Origin: JBIKWM01 sp044356305
GTDB lineage: Bacteria; Bacteroidota; Bacteroidia; UBA10329
Length of the DNA stretch: 64,000 bases
NCBI GenBank assembly: GCA_044356305.1
Contig: JBIKWM010000008.1
Location: 36,147 to 100,146, forward strand
Reading direction: 5' to 3'
The position numbers and the translations under genes are program-made. The notes beneath the pieces are model-generated. The model searched no databases and was not told the origin of the DNA. It worked only from the letters and a program-made list of their open reading frames with translations. Positions 53,161-61,992 of this stretch are shown here, one piece after another; the stretch's first letter is position 1; each line of letters opens with the position of its first letter.

Positions 53161-56100
53161 TCACACCACCTCTTCCATCACCAGCGGCCCCAGTGCCTGC
53201 TCGGCCCTGCGCACGGTGCGTATGCCCTCAATGCTGAGCGAGAGGCGGTCGTTCTTCTGCTTGAGGGTCACCTCGGTGGGGTTCATCTGCACATATTCCA
53301 GCACCCTGCCGAACTGCGCACTCTGGAAATAGCCGTTCTGCTCATCGGGCAGAAAGTGGCCCACCAGCCGGCCGTTCTTCAATATCAGCTTTTCGAACCC
53401 GATATGCTTGGCCAACCTGCGCAGGCGCACGGCATGTATCAGTTCCTCGGCCTGGGGCGGCAGCGGCCCGAAACGGTCGCGCAGCTTGTTGGCAAACCCC
53501 TCTAGGGCCTCGTCATCCTCCAGGTCGTCCAGTTCCTTGTACAGGCGCAGGCGCTCGGCTATGCTGTTCACATAGCTGTCGGGCAGCAGTATCTCCAGGT
53601 CGGTATCAATCTGGCAGTCGTCCACAAAATCGCCCTGGGGCTGGTCGGCAAACAGGTGCTTGAACTCATCGGTGTGGCGCAGCTCCTGCATGGCCTCGTC
53701 CAGGATCTTCTGGTACATCTCGTACCCGATGTCGCTGATAAAGCCGCTCTGCTCGCCCCCCAGCAGGTTGCCCGCCCCGCGTATGTCGAGGTCGCGCATG
53801 GCAATGTTGAACCCGCTGCCCAGCTCGCTGTACTCGCTTATGGCCTGCATGCGCTTGCGCCCCTCGGTGGTGAGCGATGAGATGGGCGGGGCAATGAGGT
53901 AGCAGAACGCCTTGCGGTTGCTGCGCCCCACGCGGCCGCGCATCTGGTGCAGGTCGCTGAGGCCGAAGTGCTGCGCGTTGTTGATGATGATGGTGTTGGC
54001 ATTGGGGATGTCGAGCCCGCTCTCAATGATGGTGGTGGCCACCAGCACATCGTATTCGCCCTCTATGAAGCGCAGCATCACCTCCTCCAGCTTGTGGGGC
54101 TCCATCTGGCCATGTCCGGTGCACACGCGCACATCGGGGCACAGGCGGCCTATCATGCCGGCCACTTCTTTAATGGAATCGACCCGGTTGTGCACAAAGA
54201 ACACCTGCCCGCCCCGCTGCACCTCGTACATGATGGCATCGCGGATGGTCTCCTCGCTGAAGGTGACCACCTCTGTGATGATGGGATGGCGGTTGGGCGG
54301 AGGCGTGTTGATCACGCTCAGGTCGCGGGCACCCATCAGCGAGAACTGGAGGGTGCGGGGAATGGGTGTGGCCGTGAGGGTGAGGGTATCGACATTCACC
54401 TTGAACTGCTTGAGGCGGTCCTTCACCGCCACCCCGAATTTCTGCTCCTCGTCAATGATCAGCAGCCCGAGGTCGTGGAATTTGACACCCTTGCCCACAA
54501 TGGCGTGGGTGCCGATGATGATGTCAATCTCACCGTTCTCCAACTTCTCCAAAGTCTCTTTCTGCTCCTTGGCCGATTTGAAACGGTTCAGGTAATCGAC
54601 CCGCGCGGGGAAGTCCTTGAGCCGGTCGCGGAAGGTCTTGTAATGCTGCAATGCCAAGATGGTGGTGGGCACCAGCACGGCCACCTGCTTGCCATCGCAT
54701 ACGGCCTTGAATGCCGCGCGCACGGCCACCTCGGTCTTTCCGAAACCCACATCGCCACACACCAGGCGGTCCATGGGCCAGTCGCGCTTCATGTCGGCCT
54801 TCACCGCCTCGGTGGCCTTTTCCTGATCGGGCGTGTCGATGTAGATGAACGAGGCCTCCAGCTCAGCCTGCAGATAGCTGTCGGGGGTGAATGAGAATCC
54901 CTTCTGGGCCTTGCGTTGAGCATAGAGGCGTATCAGGTCCTTGGCTATGTCCTTTACCTTTCCTTTGGTCTTGGCCTTCAGGGTCTTCCACGCCTGTGTG
55001 CCCAGTTTGTTGATGCGCGGCTCGGCCCCCTCCTTGCCGCTGTACTTGGCTATACGGTGCAGGCTGTGGATGCTCACATAGAGGATGTCGCCATCCTGAT
55101 ACACCAGCCGCACGGCCTCCTGCATCTTCCCGTTCACATCAATCTTCTCCAGACCAGCGAAACGCCCCACTCCGTGATCGATGTGAGTGACGAAATCGCC
55201 CGGCATCAGTCCGGTCAGCTCCTTGATGGTGAGGCTCTCCTTGCCCCGCTTGTAGGCATTGCGCAGCTTGTAGCGATGGAACCGCTCGAATATCTGGTGG
55301 TCGGTATAGCACACCAGTTTCAGGTCGTGGTCAATAAACCCTTCGTGTATGCTCAGAACAATGGGCGTGAAAAGGCCCCCTCCGGTGCCACCTGCACCTG
55401 ATTGGATAAGGTCTTCGAAAATCTGATGGAGCCGCTCGCTCTGCTGTGGGTTGTCGGTGAGCAGCACCGTGGTGTAGCCCTTGTCGCGCCACCCCTCCAG
55501 ATTGGACTGCAGCAGTTTGAAGTCCTTGTTGAAGGCCGGCTGCGGGCTCTGTTCAAGGGCCACTTCCACCTCATCGGCATACGCACTGCCGGTGCCGAAA
55601 CCCACCACCGTGCGGGCCCCGAGGGTGGTCATGAAATCCTCGGGCGAGGTGTATTTCTCGCTCGGAGGGCTCTGCCGCGTGTCGGTGTGCAGCTGGGCAA
55701 AGGCATCGAGGGCATCTTTCAGCTCTTTGCGCAATTGGGCGCGCAACGACTCCATGTCCTTCAGCCATACCACTGTGGTGCCGGGCAGGTAGTCAATCAG
55801 CGACACCCGCTCCTGCAGCATCATGTCGCTCTGCACGTTGGGCACTATGGTGGCCCGTTGCAGGCTGCGCACGCTGAGCTGCTCGGCCGGGTCGAAATAG
55901 CGGATGCTCTCCACATCATCTCCGAAAAGCTCAATACGCACAGGCATCTCGTGGGCGTAGGAGAAAATGTCGATGATGCCCCCGCGTATGGCGAACTGCC
56001 CGGGCTCGTACACCTGATCCACGCGGTCGAAACCGTATTCGTGCAGCATGTCGTTCACAAAATCTAGCTGCACGCTCTCGCCCACTGTCACGGTGAAACT

Positions 56101-56523
56101 GTGCTGCTTGAGCAGTCTGCGGCTCACCACCTTTTCGGCCAGTGCCGCACCATAGGTCACGATCAGCTGGCCCGTGGTGCCCGAAGAGATGCGGTTGAGC
56201 ACTTCCCCGCGCTGTATAACATTGGCATTGTCAGTCTCCTCTTCCTCGTAGGGTCTGCGGTAGCTCTGTGGGAAAAAGAGCACCTTCTTCCTTCCCACAA
56301 GCAGCTCCAGGTCGCTCAGGAAATACGATGCCGACTCCTTGTCGGGGAGAATGAAAAGATGGTCGCGCTGCGATTCCTTGGCCACGGCCGCGGCCACAAA
56401 AGCGGTTGCGCTGCCCGCACCGCCCCGCAGGCGCACTTTGCTGGCCGGCCGGGCTAGGGCCTCGGTGAGCGAAGGAACTGCCCCGTGGCGGGCAAAGTGG
56501 GCTATGAAATCGTCAGAGGTCAT
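53161..56523 (-). CDS. mfd: Transcription-repair coupling factor
   Basis: A 1120-residue Mfd. Blocks in order: UvrB-like domain 1 (VGRKKVLFFPQSYRRPYEEE), the RNA polymerase interaction region beginning LMPGDFVTHIDHGVGRFAG, and the RecG-like motor with GDVGFGKTEVA (Lys596), DEEQ at 691-694, TATPIPRT and the late DIRGAGNLLGGEQSG. The last 200 residues are the TRCF domain. It pushes stalled RNA polymerase off damaged DNA and brings in UvrA. Length is normal. On the minus strand CATCTTTG lies 15 bp before the ATG, close to the TAnnTTTG promoter pattern. Confidence 0.97.
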   Translation of the reverse strand: MTSDDFIAHFARHGAVPSLTEALARPASKVRLRGGAGSATAFVAAAVAKESQRDHLFILPDKESASYFLSDLELLVGRKKVLFFPQSYRRPYEEEETDNANVIQRGEVLNRISSGTTGQLIVTYGAALAEKVVSRRLLKQHSFTVTVGESVQLDFVNDMLHEYGFDRVDQVYEPGQFAIRGGIIDIFSYAHEMPVRIELFGDDVESIRYFDPAEQLSVRSLQRATIVPNVQSDMMLQERVSLIDYLPGTTVVWLKDMESLRAQLRKELKDALDAFAQLHTDTRQSPPSEKYTSPEDFMTTLGARTVVGFGTGSAYADEVEVALEQSPQPAFNKDFKLLQSNLEGWRDKGYTTVLLTDNPQQSERLHQIFEDLIQSGAGGTGGGLFTPIVLSIHEGFIDHDLKLVCYTDHQIFERFHRYKLRNAYKRGKESLTIKELTGLMPGDFVTHIDHGVGRFAGLEKIDVNGKMQEAVRLVYQDGDILYVSIHSLHRIAKYSGKEGAEPRINKLGTQAWKTLKAKTKGKVKDIAKDLIRLYAQRKAQKGFSFTPDSYLQAELEASFIYIDTPDQEKATEAVKADMKRDWPMDRLVCGDVGFGKTEVAVRAAFKAVCDGKQVAVLVPTTILALQHYKTFRDRLKDFPARVDYLNRFKSAKEQKETLEKLENGEIDIIIGTHAIVGKGVKFHDLGLLIIDEEQKFGVAVKDRLKQFKVNVDTLTLTATPIPRTLQFSLMGARDLSVINTPPPNRHPIITEVVTFSEETIRDAIMYEVQRGGQVFFVHNRVDSIKEVAGMIGRLCPDVRVCTGHGQMEPHKLEEVMLRFIEGEYDVLVATTIIESGLDIPNANTIIINNAQHFGLSDLHQMRGRVGRSNRKAFCYLIAPPISSLTTEGRKRMQAISEYSELGSGFNIAMRDLDIRGAGNLLGGEQSGFISDIGYEMYQKILDEAMQELRHTDEFKHLFADQPQGDFVDDCQIDTDLEILLPDSYVNSIAERLRLYKELDDLEDDEALEGFANKLRDRFGPLPPQAEELIHAVRLRRLAKHIGFEKLILKNGRLVGHFLPDEQNGYFQSAQFGRVLEYVQMNPTEVTLKQKNDRLSLSIEGIRTVRRAEQALGPLVMEEVV

Positions 56524-56596
56524 TAAAGAAGGGGCGCAAAGATGCGGGCCGACCTAAGTAGAACAGGGCCGTCAGTAGGAATAGGGCCGAGGGCAA

Positions 56597-57640
56597 TTAT
56601 TTACCCTCCGCCTCAGGCGAGTGCTCCTGCATCATCTGCATGGCCTGACGCACCATGTTCTCTGACCCGATGAAAAGTGGGGTGCGCTGGTGCAGGCTGG
56701 TGGGCTGCACCTCCAGTATCCGCCTGAAGCCGTCAGTGGCCAATCCACCGGCCTGCTCAAGGATGAACGCGAACGGATTGGCCTCGTACAGCAACCGCAG
56801 TTTGCCACGCGGGGCGCTCTCTGTGTTAGGGTAAATGAATATGCCGCCTTTGATCAGGTTGCGATGCAGGTCGGCCACGGCCGAGCCGATGTAACGCGAG
56901 GTATATGGCCTGCCGGTGGCCTTATCCTCCATCTGGCAATACTTGATGTAGCGCTTCACTCCCTCGGGGAATCGCACATAGTTGCCCTCATTGATCGAGT
57001 AGATCTTACCGTCCTTGGGCACCTTCATGTCCGGATGGCTGAGGCAGAACGCCCCGATGCCCGGATCGAGGGTGAACCCGTTCACCCCGTTGCCGGTGGT
57101 GAACACCAGCATGGTGCTGCTGCCATAGATAACATAGCCCGCTGCCACCTGCTCGGTCCCTTTCTGCATGAAATCGGCCATGGTGGCCGGCCCATCGGCC
57201 GATACCCTCCTGTAAATGGAGAATATGGTGCCGATGCTCACATTCACATCAATGTTTGAGGAACCATCGAGCGGGTCAATCGCCACCACGTACTTGCCAT
57301 GCTGAGCGTAGCCCGAGTTGAACTGTATCACACCCTCGTCCTCTTCGCTGGCCAGCCCGCACACCTCGCCACGGTCGCGCAGGGCGCGTATGAACTGCTC
57401 GTTGGCATACACATCCAACTTCTTCACCTCCTCGCCCTGCACATTGGTGCTGCCATGTTCGCCAAGTATGTCTGCCAGGCCGGCCTTGTTCACCTCGCGG
57501 TTCACTATACGTGCCGCAAGGCTTATGGCGCTGAGCAGGCGAGACAGTTCGCCCTTTGCGTATTTGAAATCGTTCTGACGCTCAATGATGAATTCACCGA
57601 GCGATGTCACTCCTTTCACGGGTCCTTCAATGACAGCCAT
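56597..57640 (-). CDS. fbp: Class I fructose-1,6-bisphosphatase
   Basis: A 347-residue gluconeogenesis enzyme that takes phosphate from C1 of fructose-1,6-bisphosphate. The metal site DPLDGSSNID is intact, with the earlier EEDEG and the late GKLRLLYEANPFAFILEQAGG block of substrate-binding residues. It is cytoplasmic and a class I type, longer than a typical 330 residues by a small tail. It follows mfd by about 70 bp on the same strand but needs no link to it. Confidence 0.97.
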   Translation of the reverse strand: MAVIEGPVKGVTSLGEFIIERQNDFKYAKGELSRLLSAISLAARIVNREVNKAGLADILGEHGSTNVQGEEVKKLDVYANEQFIRALRDRGEVCGLASEEDEGVIQFNSGYAQHGKYVVAIDPLDGSSNIDVNVSIGTIFSIYRRVSADGPATMADFMQKGTEQVAAGYVIYGSSTMLVFTTGNGVNGFTLDPGIGAFCLSHPDMKVPKDGKIYSINEGNYVRFPEGVKRYIKYCQMEDKATGRPYTSRYIGSAVADLHRNLIKGGIFIYPNTESAPRGKLRLLYEANPFAFILEQAGGLATDGFRRILEVQPTSLHQRTPLFIGSENMVRQAMQMMQEHSPEAEGK

Positions 57641-57667
57641 TTGATATTTATTGTGATGGGTTGGGTT

Positions 57668-57698
57668 GAAAAAGAAAGACCCGCCACAGGGCGGGTCT
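57668..57698 (-). terminator. Rho-independent terminator of the tail-collar gene
   Basis: AGACCCGCC (57677-57685) pairs perfectly with GGCGGGTCT (57690-57698) across four bases. Read on the minus strand the stem is followed by TTTCTTTTT, so it ends transcripts from the gene at 57720. It also keeps fbp, which starts just past it, free of read-through. Confidence 0.88.
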
Positions 57699-57719
57699 CT
57701 AAGAGGGTAGTTGCAGCAG

Positions 57720-58325
57720 TCACTGCTTCATTATGTACGCCAGTTTGTAGTACCTGCGTTCGGGGGCGGTGGGGGTGCCCACACTCACGTTCACATACTC
57801 GCCTGCGGCAAAACCGGGGTTCTCGGCACTGCTCGCCACCGATACGATGAACTTGTCTGTCAGGTCGGGGGTGCCATTGGCGCCATCGCACAGCACCCAT
57901 CCTGCGGGGATCGAGGCAATGGTGCCGCTCCACATGATGATGCCCCCTTGCGGAGTGCCCTGCCCCGGGGCATTGGCCACCTCAAGTTTCACCCACGAGC
58001 CGAATGGAGCAACAGGGGAGGGCGGGTCGAAATGGCGGTAGTACCAGAAGTAGCCGCTGTCGGTCTCGTATATGAGCAGGCCATCGGGCAGGGTGTCGTT
58101 GTAAAAGCTCTGCATCAGGTCGCGCTGAAGGATGTTCAGCCTCGGCACCAGGATGCCCTTGGGCCGTGTGATGGGCACTGTGAGCGGATTGTACGGGTTG
58201 GCCGCATCAAGTATGGCGCGCGGGTCGGGCGAGGCGGTGCCTATGCCGACATTGTTGGTGTTCACCTGCGCCATGGCGGGGCTCAGGGCCATCAGAGAGA
58301 GTACGAGCGTAAGAATCCTTCTCAT
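57720..58325 (-). CDS. Exported protein with phage tail-collar-like domain
   Basis: A 201-residue protein from the ATG at 58325, where MRRILTLVLSLMALSPAMAQ is a good signal peptide; an ATG at 58472 adds 49 residues with no signal. The start NTNNVGIGTASPDPRAILD is like the head of phage tail-fibre or chaperone-associated surface proteins of Bacteroidota. The end has GIIMWSGTIASIPAGWVLCDG..GTPDLTDKFIV, the tail-collar pattern. It is likely a surface protein taken from phage parts. A TATCTTTC element (58372-58379 on the minus strand) is a promoter candidate. Confidence 0.82.
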   Translation of the reverse strand: MRRILTLVLSLMALSPAMAQVNTNNVGIGTASPDPRAILDAANPYNPLTVPITRPKGILVPRLNILQRDLMQSFYNDTLPDGLLIYETDSGYFWYYRHFDPPSPVAPFGSWVKLEVANAPGQGTPQGGIIMWSGTIASIPAGWVLCDGANGTPDLTDKFIVSVASSAENPGFAAGEYVNVSVGTPTAPERRYYKLAYIMKQ

Positions 58326-58460
58326 CCGTTCCGGGGTAAGGGAAGGGCGCAACCCTTCTTTTTTTGCGGGGCGAAAGATATGCAGAGAAACCTTGAGCCG
58401 CCCATGTCGGGGCCTGAATATCACTGCGCTGTGGCTAGTTGCCTCGGCTGTCAGTAACGG

Positions 58461-58468
58461 TACATTTG
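58461..58468 (+). promoter_or_regulatory. Best promoter of the window: TTG-N19-TACATTTG
   Basis: TACATTTG at 58461 fits TAnnTTTG, and a TTG at 58439-58441 lies 19 bp before it, the expected -33 spacing. The ATG follows at 58476, so the mRNA would have almost no leader. Confidence 0.65.
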
Positions 58469-58475
58469 GCACATC

Positions 58476-58952
58476 ATGTTTTCACCCTTTGAGATAGGTA
58501 CCGCCACCGTGGCCGATATGGCCCAGGTACATGCGCTCATCTGCGAGCTGGCGGCTTTTGAGCGTATGCCTGGTGCAGTCAGCATCAGTGCCACAGATCT
58601 GGCCCGCGACCATTTTGGTGCGGCCCCCGCCTTCAGGCTGTTGGTGGCACGGGCAGATAGTCAGGTGGTGGGCATGGCGATCTACTATCCGGTCTATTCC
58701 ACATGGGAGGGCAAGAGCCTCTACCTCGAGGACCTGATTGTGGCCGAGGCGCACCGTGGCAAGGGCATCGGTACTGCACTGTTCAGGGCCGTGGCGCACG
58801 AGGCCGCCACCACCGGCATGGCCCGCCTGCAGTGGCAGGCTCTGCACTGGAACGAGGGGGCGCTCAGGTTTTACGCCCGGGCCGGTGCCACCACCGATGG
58901 CGAATGGGTCAACTGTCGCCTCAGTGGCGAGGCACTCAGGGCCTTCATGTGA
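58476..58952 (+). CDS. GNAT-family N-acetyltransferase (diamine acetyltransferase-like)
   Basis: A 158-residue acetyltransferase. It fits the SSAT/thialysine-type group: YYPVYSTWEGKSLYLEDLIV before the acetyl-CoA loop HRGKGIGTALFRAVAHEA and the late WNEGALRFYARAGAT. The normal substrates of this group are polyamines or small amino compounds. It is cytoplasmic. Its own promoter lies 8 bp upstream. An antisense open frame (58482-59012) is its shadow. Confidence 0.92.
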   Translation: MFSPFEIGTATVADMAQVHALICELAAFERMPGAVSISATDLARDHFGAAPAFRLLVARADSQVVGMAIYYPVYSTWEGKSLYLEDLIVAEAHRGKGIGTALFRAVAHEAATTGMARLQWQALHWNEGALRFYARAGATTDGEWVNCRLSGEALRAFM

Positions 58953-59042
58953 ATGGCCATTGTCTCCCCTCAACCGCTCATGAGCCCGGACGGGCCAAGT
59001 TGTCCCTGACACTTCTCACTAATTCCATTCCTTTGCCTGTGA

Positions 59043-60062
59043 ATGAAAGCGGGCTGCGGTAGTAGAAACTCAGGCACAGCTGGCACCTTTGCCGAGAAGG
59101 AACGCGCCCTCAATTGGAACCTCTTTGACCTCCGCACTTACGATGGCCGCACCGGCCGCTTCCACAACCCTGACCCCATGTGGCAGTATGCCAGCCCCTA
59201 CATGGCCATGGGCAACAACCCGTTGAGTGTGGTGGACCCTACGGGGGGAGAGGGCAGCGAAGGAGGCTCCTGTCCACATAGTCTGGTCGGTACATGTTGC
59301 GAATGTGAAGGAACTTGCCCCACGGGCAATTCATCCAGTAACTCAAATGGATTGACATGGAGCTGGGGTGACGGGCAAGGGACCTCAGGTGGAACAGGTG
59401 CACCGAAACTTGGTGCTGCCGACCTTCAGGATTTAATTTTCAAATCAAATAACGAAGAGGAGATCCATGCCCTGTATCTCGCACTGTCAACTGTTGATAA
59501 TTGGATATATGAGGCGCGAGCAAGTAATATTCGTGAACAAGGGCTCGCCAATGGAACTGTTGGAAATCTAACAGCGAGTCAGGATGGGCCCGGTGATGGG
59601 CATGGTCAGTCAAGGCTTGTCAATTCAGATTCAGGCCCAAGACCATTTTCCTCCAATCCATATATTCATGGAGCAAAATCCTTTATGGATTATGTTTATG
59701 GAACCTTCTATGATATTGGAACCCTTATTGAGCATATAACTTATACCAATCCGAATGTAATAACAGGAATGCCACCTGACGGCATTATTGGAGGACCATT
59801 GAAAAATGGAGATAAGGCGATTCGACTAGGCAAAATATTATTGAACAGAAATGCTTGGCACACCGTAAAAGATACTTTTTTGAAAAGTGCTGGAGGGGGT
59901 CGAGGTAAGTGGGCACATATTGTGGGGACTAATCCGGATATTGATTATATTGGGGGAAGGATTGTTCTTGCCGGTAGGGATGCATTTCGTGGTAAAACAC
60001 ACCCAACGGAGTACACTCTTGACATGTTTATAGATTTTCTTTTAAAAAATGGGTTGAAATAA
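59043..60062 (+). CDS. Orphan RHS tip with unassigned C-terminal toxin domain
   Basis: A 339-residue protein with no signal peptide. Residues 15-70 are the RHS-repeat-associated core end (LFDLRTYDGRTGRFHNPDPM, then MAMGNNPLSVVDPTGG), which in full RHS proteins closes the shell just before the toxin. The rest is a Gly/Ser-rich link and, from about 220, an unassigned domain with WHTVKDTF, KWAHIVGTNPDIDYIGG and AFRGKTHPTEYTLDMF; His, Lys and Thr in this part could be catalytic. The DNA turns AT-rich past 59400. The big shell gene is absent, so this is a displaced tip. The gene at 60070 is its likely immunity gene. Confidence 0.75.
   Translation: MKAGCGSRNSGTAGTFAEKERALNWNLFDLRTYDGRTGRFHNPDPMWQYASPYMAMGNNPLSVVDPTGGEGSEGGSCPHSLVGTCCECEGTCPTGNSSSNSNGLTWSWGDGQGTSGGTGAPKLGAADLQDLIFKSNNEEEIHALYLALSTVDNWIYEARASNIREQGLANGTVGNLTASQDGPGDGHGQSRLVNSDSGPRPFSSNPYIHGAKSFMDYVYGTFYDIGTLIEHITYTNPNVITGMPPDGIIGGPLKNGDKAIRLGKILLNRNAWHTVKDTFLKSAGGGRGKWAHIVGTNPDIDYIGGRIVLAGRDAFRGKTHPTEYTLDMFIDFLLKNGLK
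59085..59250 (+). repeat. RHS-core DNA repeat, copy 1 (full)
   Basis: About 166 bp encoding FAEKERAL...DPTGG. Copies 2 (60642), 3 (61346) and 4 (62334) are 85-95% alike by eye over the shared part. Copies 1 and 4 have the whole segment. Confidence 0.88.
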
Positions 60063-60069
60063 TTAAGGA

Positions 60070-60426
60070 ATGGCAAACGCAAAGTTGCTCATTTGGACTC
60101 AATCACAAGAGCCAACAGATTGGATTACTGGATTGTTGCAAATTCCAACAGAACTGAAAGACTGGGAGCAAGTTATATCGGAGAATGGCCAATGGTGCTA
60201 TTATATAAATCTTGATTTGATGGATGAATATCTTGATTACATGGCCCATTATATGGATATTCTTGAGCCTAAATTGAAAGAACTTAACGCCTTAGGGATT
60301 AAGAGTAACCAGATTACAATATGGTTTGAAGATAAAAACAAATCGCAAAATAATTATGAATTTTATTCTTATAATTTACTTCGAATGGGTCGGTCTGAAA
60401 TCAATTTCTGCTTGTCCATTTATTAA
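60070..60426 (+). CDS. Candidate immunity protein, DUF4279-like
   Basis: A 118-residue cytoplasmic protein, 7 bp after the RHS tip gene and as AT-rich. The pattern (LLQIPTELKDWEQVISENGQ at the start, LEPKLKELNALGIKSNQITIWF and a closing LLRMGRSEINFCLSIY) fits the DUF4279 type of immunity protein, where the end is (L/I)xxLxxLGxxxxxDIY. Place directly behind a toxin tip supports the role. The fit is by eye only. Confidence 0.6.
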   Translation: MANAKLLIWTQSQEPTDWITGLLQIPTELKDWEQVISENGQWCYYINLDLMDEYLDYMAHYMDILEPKLKELNALGIKSNQITIWFEDKNKSQNNYEFYSYNLLRMGRSEINFCLSIY

Positions 60427-60641
60427 TAGCATCGCTTACAAGCTACCTCCAGCAGTTTCAAAGAAATCGCCCTCCAGCCCGATCAAGTGTTCCGAGGGGT
60501 CACTTGGTCGGTAATAAGTTCTCACTGTTTGCAACAGTGATGAAACAAAAAATATCCATATTTTGGCCTTGCAAATGCGAGCGGCCACCAATAGCAGAAC
60601 TTCCAACGCAGGCGGCACCGTAACCAACAGCTACCAAAGCC
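60427..60641. other. Interval between cassettes
   Basis: No gene supported. It contains a short stretch ending in GGTAATAA that may be a coding relic, and the first codons of an RHS frame (about 60563) that lead into copy 2. Confidence 0.35.
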
Positions 60642-60737
60642 CCTTTGCCGAGAAGGAACGCGCCCTCAACTGGAGCCTCTTTGACCTCCGCACCTACGAT
60701 GGCCGCACCGGCCGCTTCCATAGCCCCGACCCCATGC
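60642..60737 (+). pseudogene. RHS-core DNA repeat, copy 2, truncated
   Basis: About 95 bp encoding FAEKERALNWSLFDLRTYDG and RTGRFHSPDPM, then an abrupt change to unrelated DNA (MPCRPVES) and a stop at 60780. The upstream residues (GGTVTNSYQSP) resemble an RHS repeat end. A YoeB toxin-antitoxin pair follows directly. Confidence 0.85.
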
Positions 60738-60792
60738 CATGCAGGCCTGTGGAGAGCTTTTGCTTTCTATCTTTGTGTAATAGATGGTGATC

Positions 60793-61050
60793 ATGGAAAC
60801 AAGTCTAAGGATACGAATGTCGGACCTTGATATGGGGCTCATTGAATCCATCAGGGCGCTTTTCGGCCCAGACAGGGAACTGACACTTACCATAGAAGCT
60901 GCATCCGATTTCGGCCTCAATGCCACCGAGACCAAGAAGCAATACCTGATGCGCTTGACCAAGGCTGTGGCTAACCTGGAAAAAGGAGAGAAAGTGGTAC
61001 TCTCGGAGTCGGATCTTGACGAGATGGTGCTCGATAGGCTGAAAAGATGA
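60793..61050 (+). CDS. Antitoxin of the YoeB pair
   Basis: An 85-residue protein from the ATG at 60793, giving METSLRIRMSDLDMGLIESI (an ATG lies three codons upstream). It is helical and acidic at the end (SESDLDEMVLDRLKR) and lies before a YoeB toxin with a 4-bp overlap. The family is not the usual Phd/YefM type. Antitoxin role is from place. Confidence 0.78.
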   Translation: METSLRIRMSDLDMGLIESIRALFGPDRELTLTIEAASDFGLNATETKKQYLMRLTKAVANLEKGEKVVLSESDLDEMVLDRLKR

Positions 61051-61316
61051 GGAGGATTGTCTTTGAACAGTCGGCCTATGACGACTTCTTTGACTGGGGC
61101 GTGTATGACAAACGGATCTTCATTAAGATCCACGACCTGTTGAAAGCCGCTATGCGTGACCCGTTCAAGGGGCCAGGCAAGCCAGAACCGCTAAAAGGCG
61201 ACCTGAAAGGATTCTGGTCGCGAAGGATCGATGACAAACACAGACTGGTGTATCGTGTGAACTCAGATGGCGATCTAGAGGTGATCAGTTGCAAGGGGCA
61301 CTATGGCGACCGTTGA
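61047..61316 (+). CDS. YoeB/Txe-family toxin
   Basis: An 89-residue mRNA interferase of the YoeB/Txe type. The marks are close to the consensus: KIHDLLKAAMRDPFKGPGKP, PLKGDLKGFWSRRIDDKHRL and VYRVN, and the end with CKGHYGDR, which holds the catalytic His and Tyr. It cuts mRNA at the ribosome. The ATG overlaps the antitoxin stop. It sits between two RHS-core repeats. Confidence 0.93.
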   Translation: MRRIVFEQSAYDDFFDWGVYDKRIFIKIHDLLKAAMRDPFKGPGKPEPLKGDLKGFWSRRIDDKHRLVYRVNSDGDLEVISCKGHYGDR

Positions 61317-61345
61317 CCAAAGCATGGTTTTCAGCCACTTAAGCT

Positions 61346-61459
61346 CTTTTGCCAAGAACGAATGCGCCCTCAACTGGAGCCTCTTTGATCTCCGCACCTA
61401 TGATGGCCGCACCGGCCGATTCCACAACCCCGACCCCATGTGGCGGTATGCCAGCCCCT
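61346..61459 (+). pseudogene. RHS-core DNA repeat, copy 3, truncated
   Basis: About 114 bp encoding FAKNECALNWSLFDLRTYDG, RTGRFHNPDPM and WRYASP, then unrelated DNA with a stop at 61557. It follows the YoeB gene by 30 bp, and the HEPN/MNT pair starts 34 bp after the stop. Confidence 0.85.
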
Positions 61460-61590
61460 TAATAACGAGTGATTTTGCTCTGTCTGCCACCTTTGCACCT
61501 GTAGATGAAGATGGACTTGCTTCATGTTTTGAATCTGCTCTGCAGCGCAAGGATTAGTTTTGTTGCCAAGCGCTAAGTTGATTTACTGTT

Positions 61591-61992
61591 GTGGAGGAGA
61601 AAGAGATAGACCCGGATCGGATTGCTGATTTTTGGCTGGAATCAGCTGAGCGTGATTTTGACACGATGCAGAATCTCATGCGGTCGGGCGACAGAAGCTG
61701 GGCTTTATTTCTAGGGCATCTTGTTCTTGAGAAGCTGTTGAAGGCCCATTTTGTCAAGAAAAACAGGATGCACGCCATCCATAGCCACGACCTCCTTCGC
61801 TTGGCGACCAAGGCCGGCCTCGAGCTTACTGCCGATAGGGTAGAGTGGCTCGATGTAGTGTCAACATTCAACATCAATGCCCGTTACGATAGCTACAAGC
61901 ATAGTTTTTACAGGCAGTGTACCACGGAATTTACTGTACTTTGGTCAGGCCGAATCGCAGAGCTCCGAACATGGCTGATCAGAGGGTTATAG
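61591..61992 (+). CDS. HEPN-domain toxin
   Basis: A 133-residue HEPN-domain protein with the GTG at 61591 as start. The RNase motif reads RYDSYKH (R-X5-H, in ARYDSYKHSFY), within the RX4-6H rule. The helical body has the usual FLGHLVLEKLLKAHFVKKN and HSHDLLRLATKAGLEL blocks. It partners the MNT gene it overlaps by 22 bp; in characterised pairs the MNT enzyme blocks HEPN by adding nucleotides to a Tyr near the motif. Here Tyr is in the motif itself. Confidence 0.9.
   Translation: MEEKEIDPDRIADFWLESAERDFDTMQNLMRSGDRSWALFLGHLVLEKLLKAHFVKKNRMHAIHSHDLLRLATKAGLELTADRVEWLDVVSTFNINARYDSYKHSFYRQCTTEFTVLWSGRIAELRTWLIRGL

Noticed and set aside
60436..60721. Minus-strand small frames between RHS cassettes
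   Set aside because: No motif, and they cross the RHS-core repeat in antisense.
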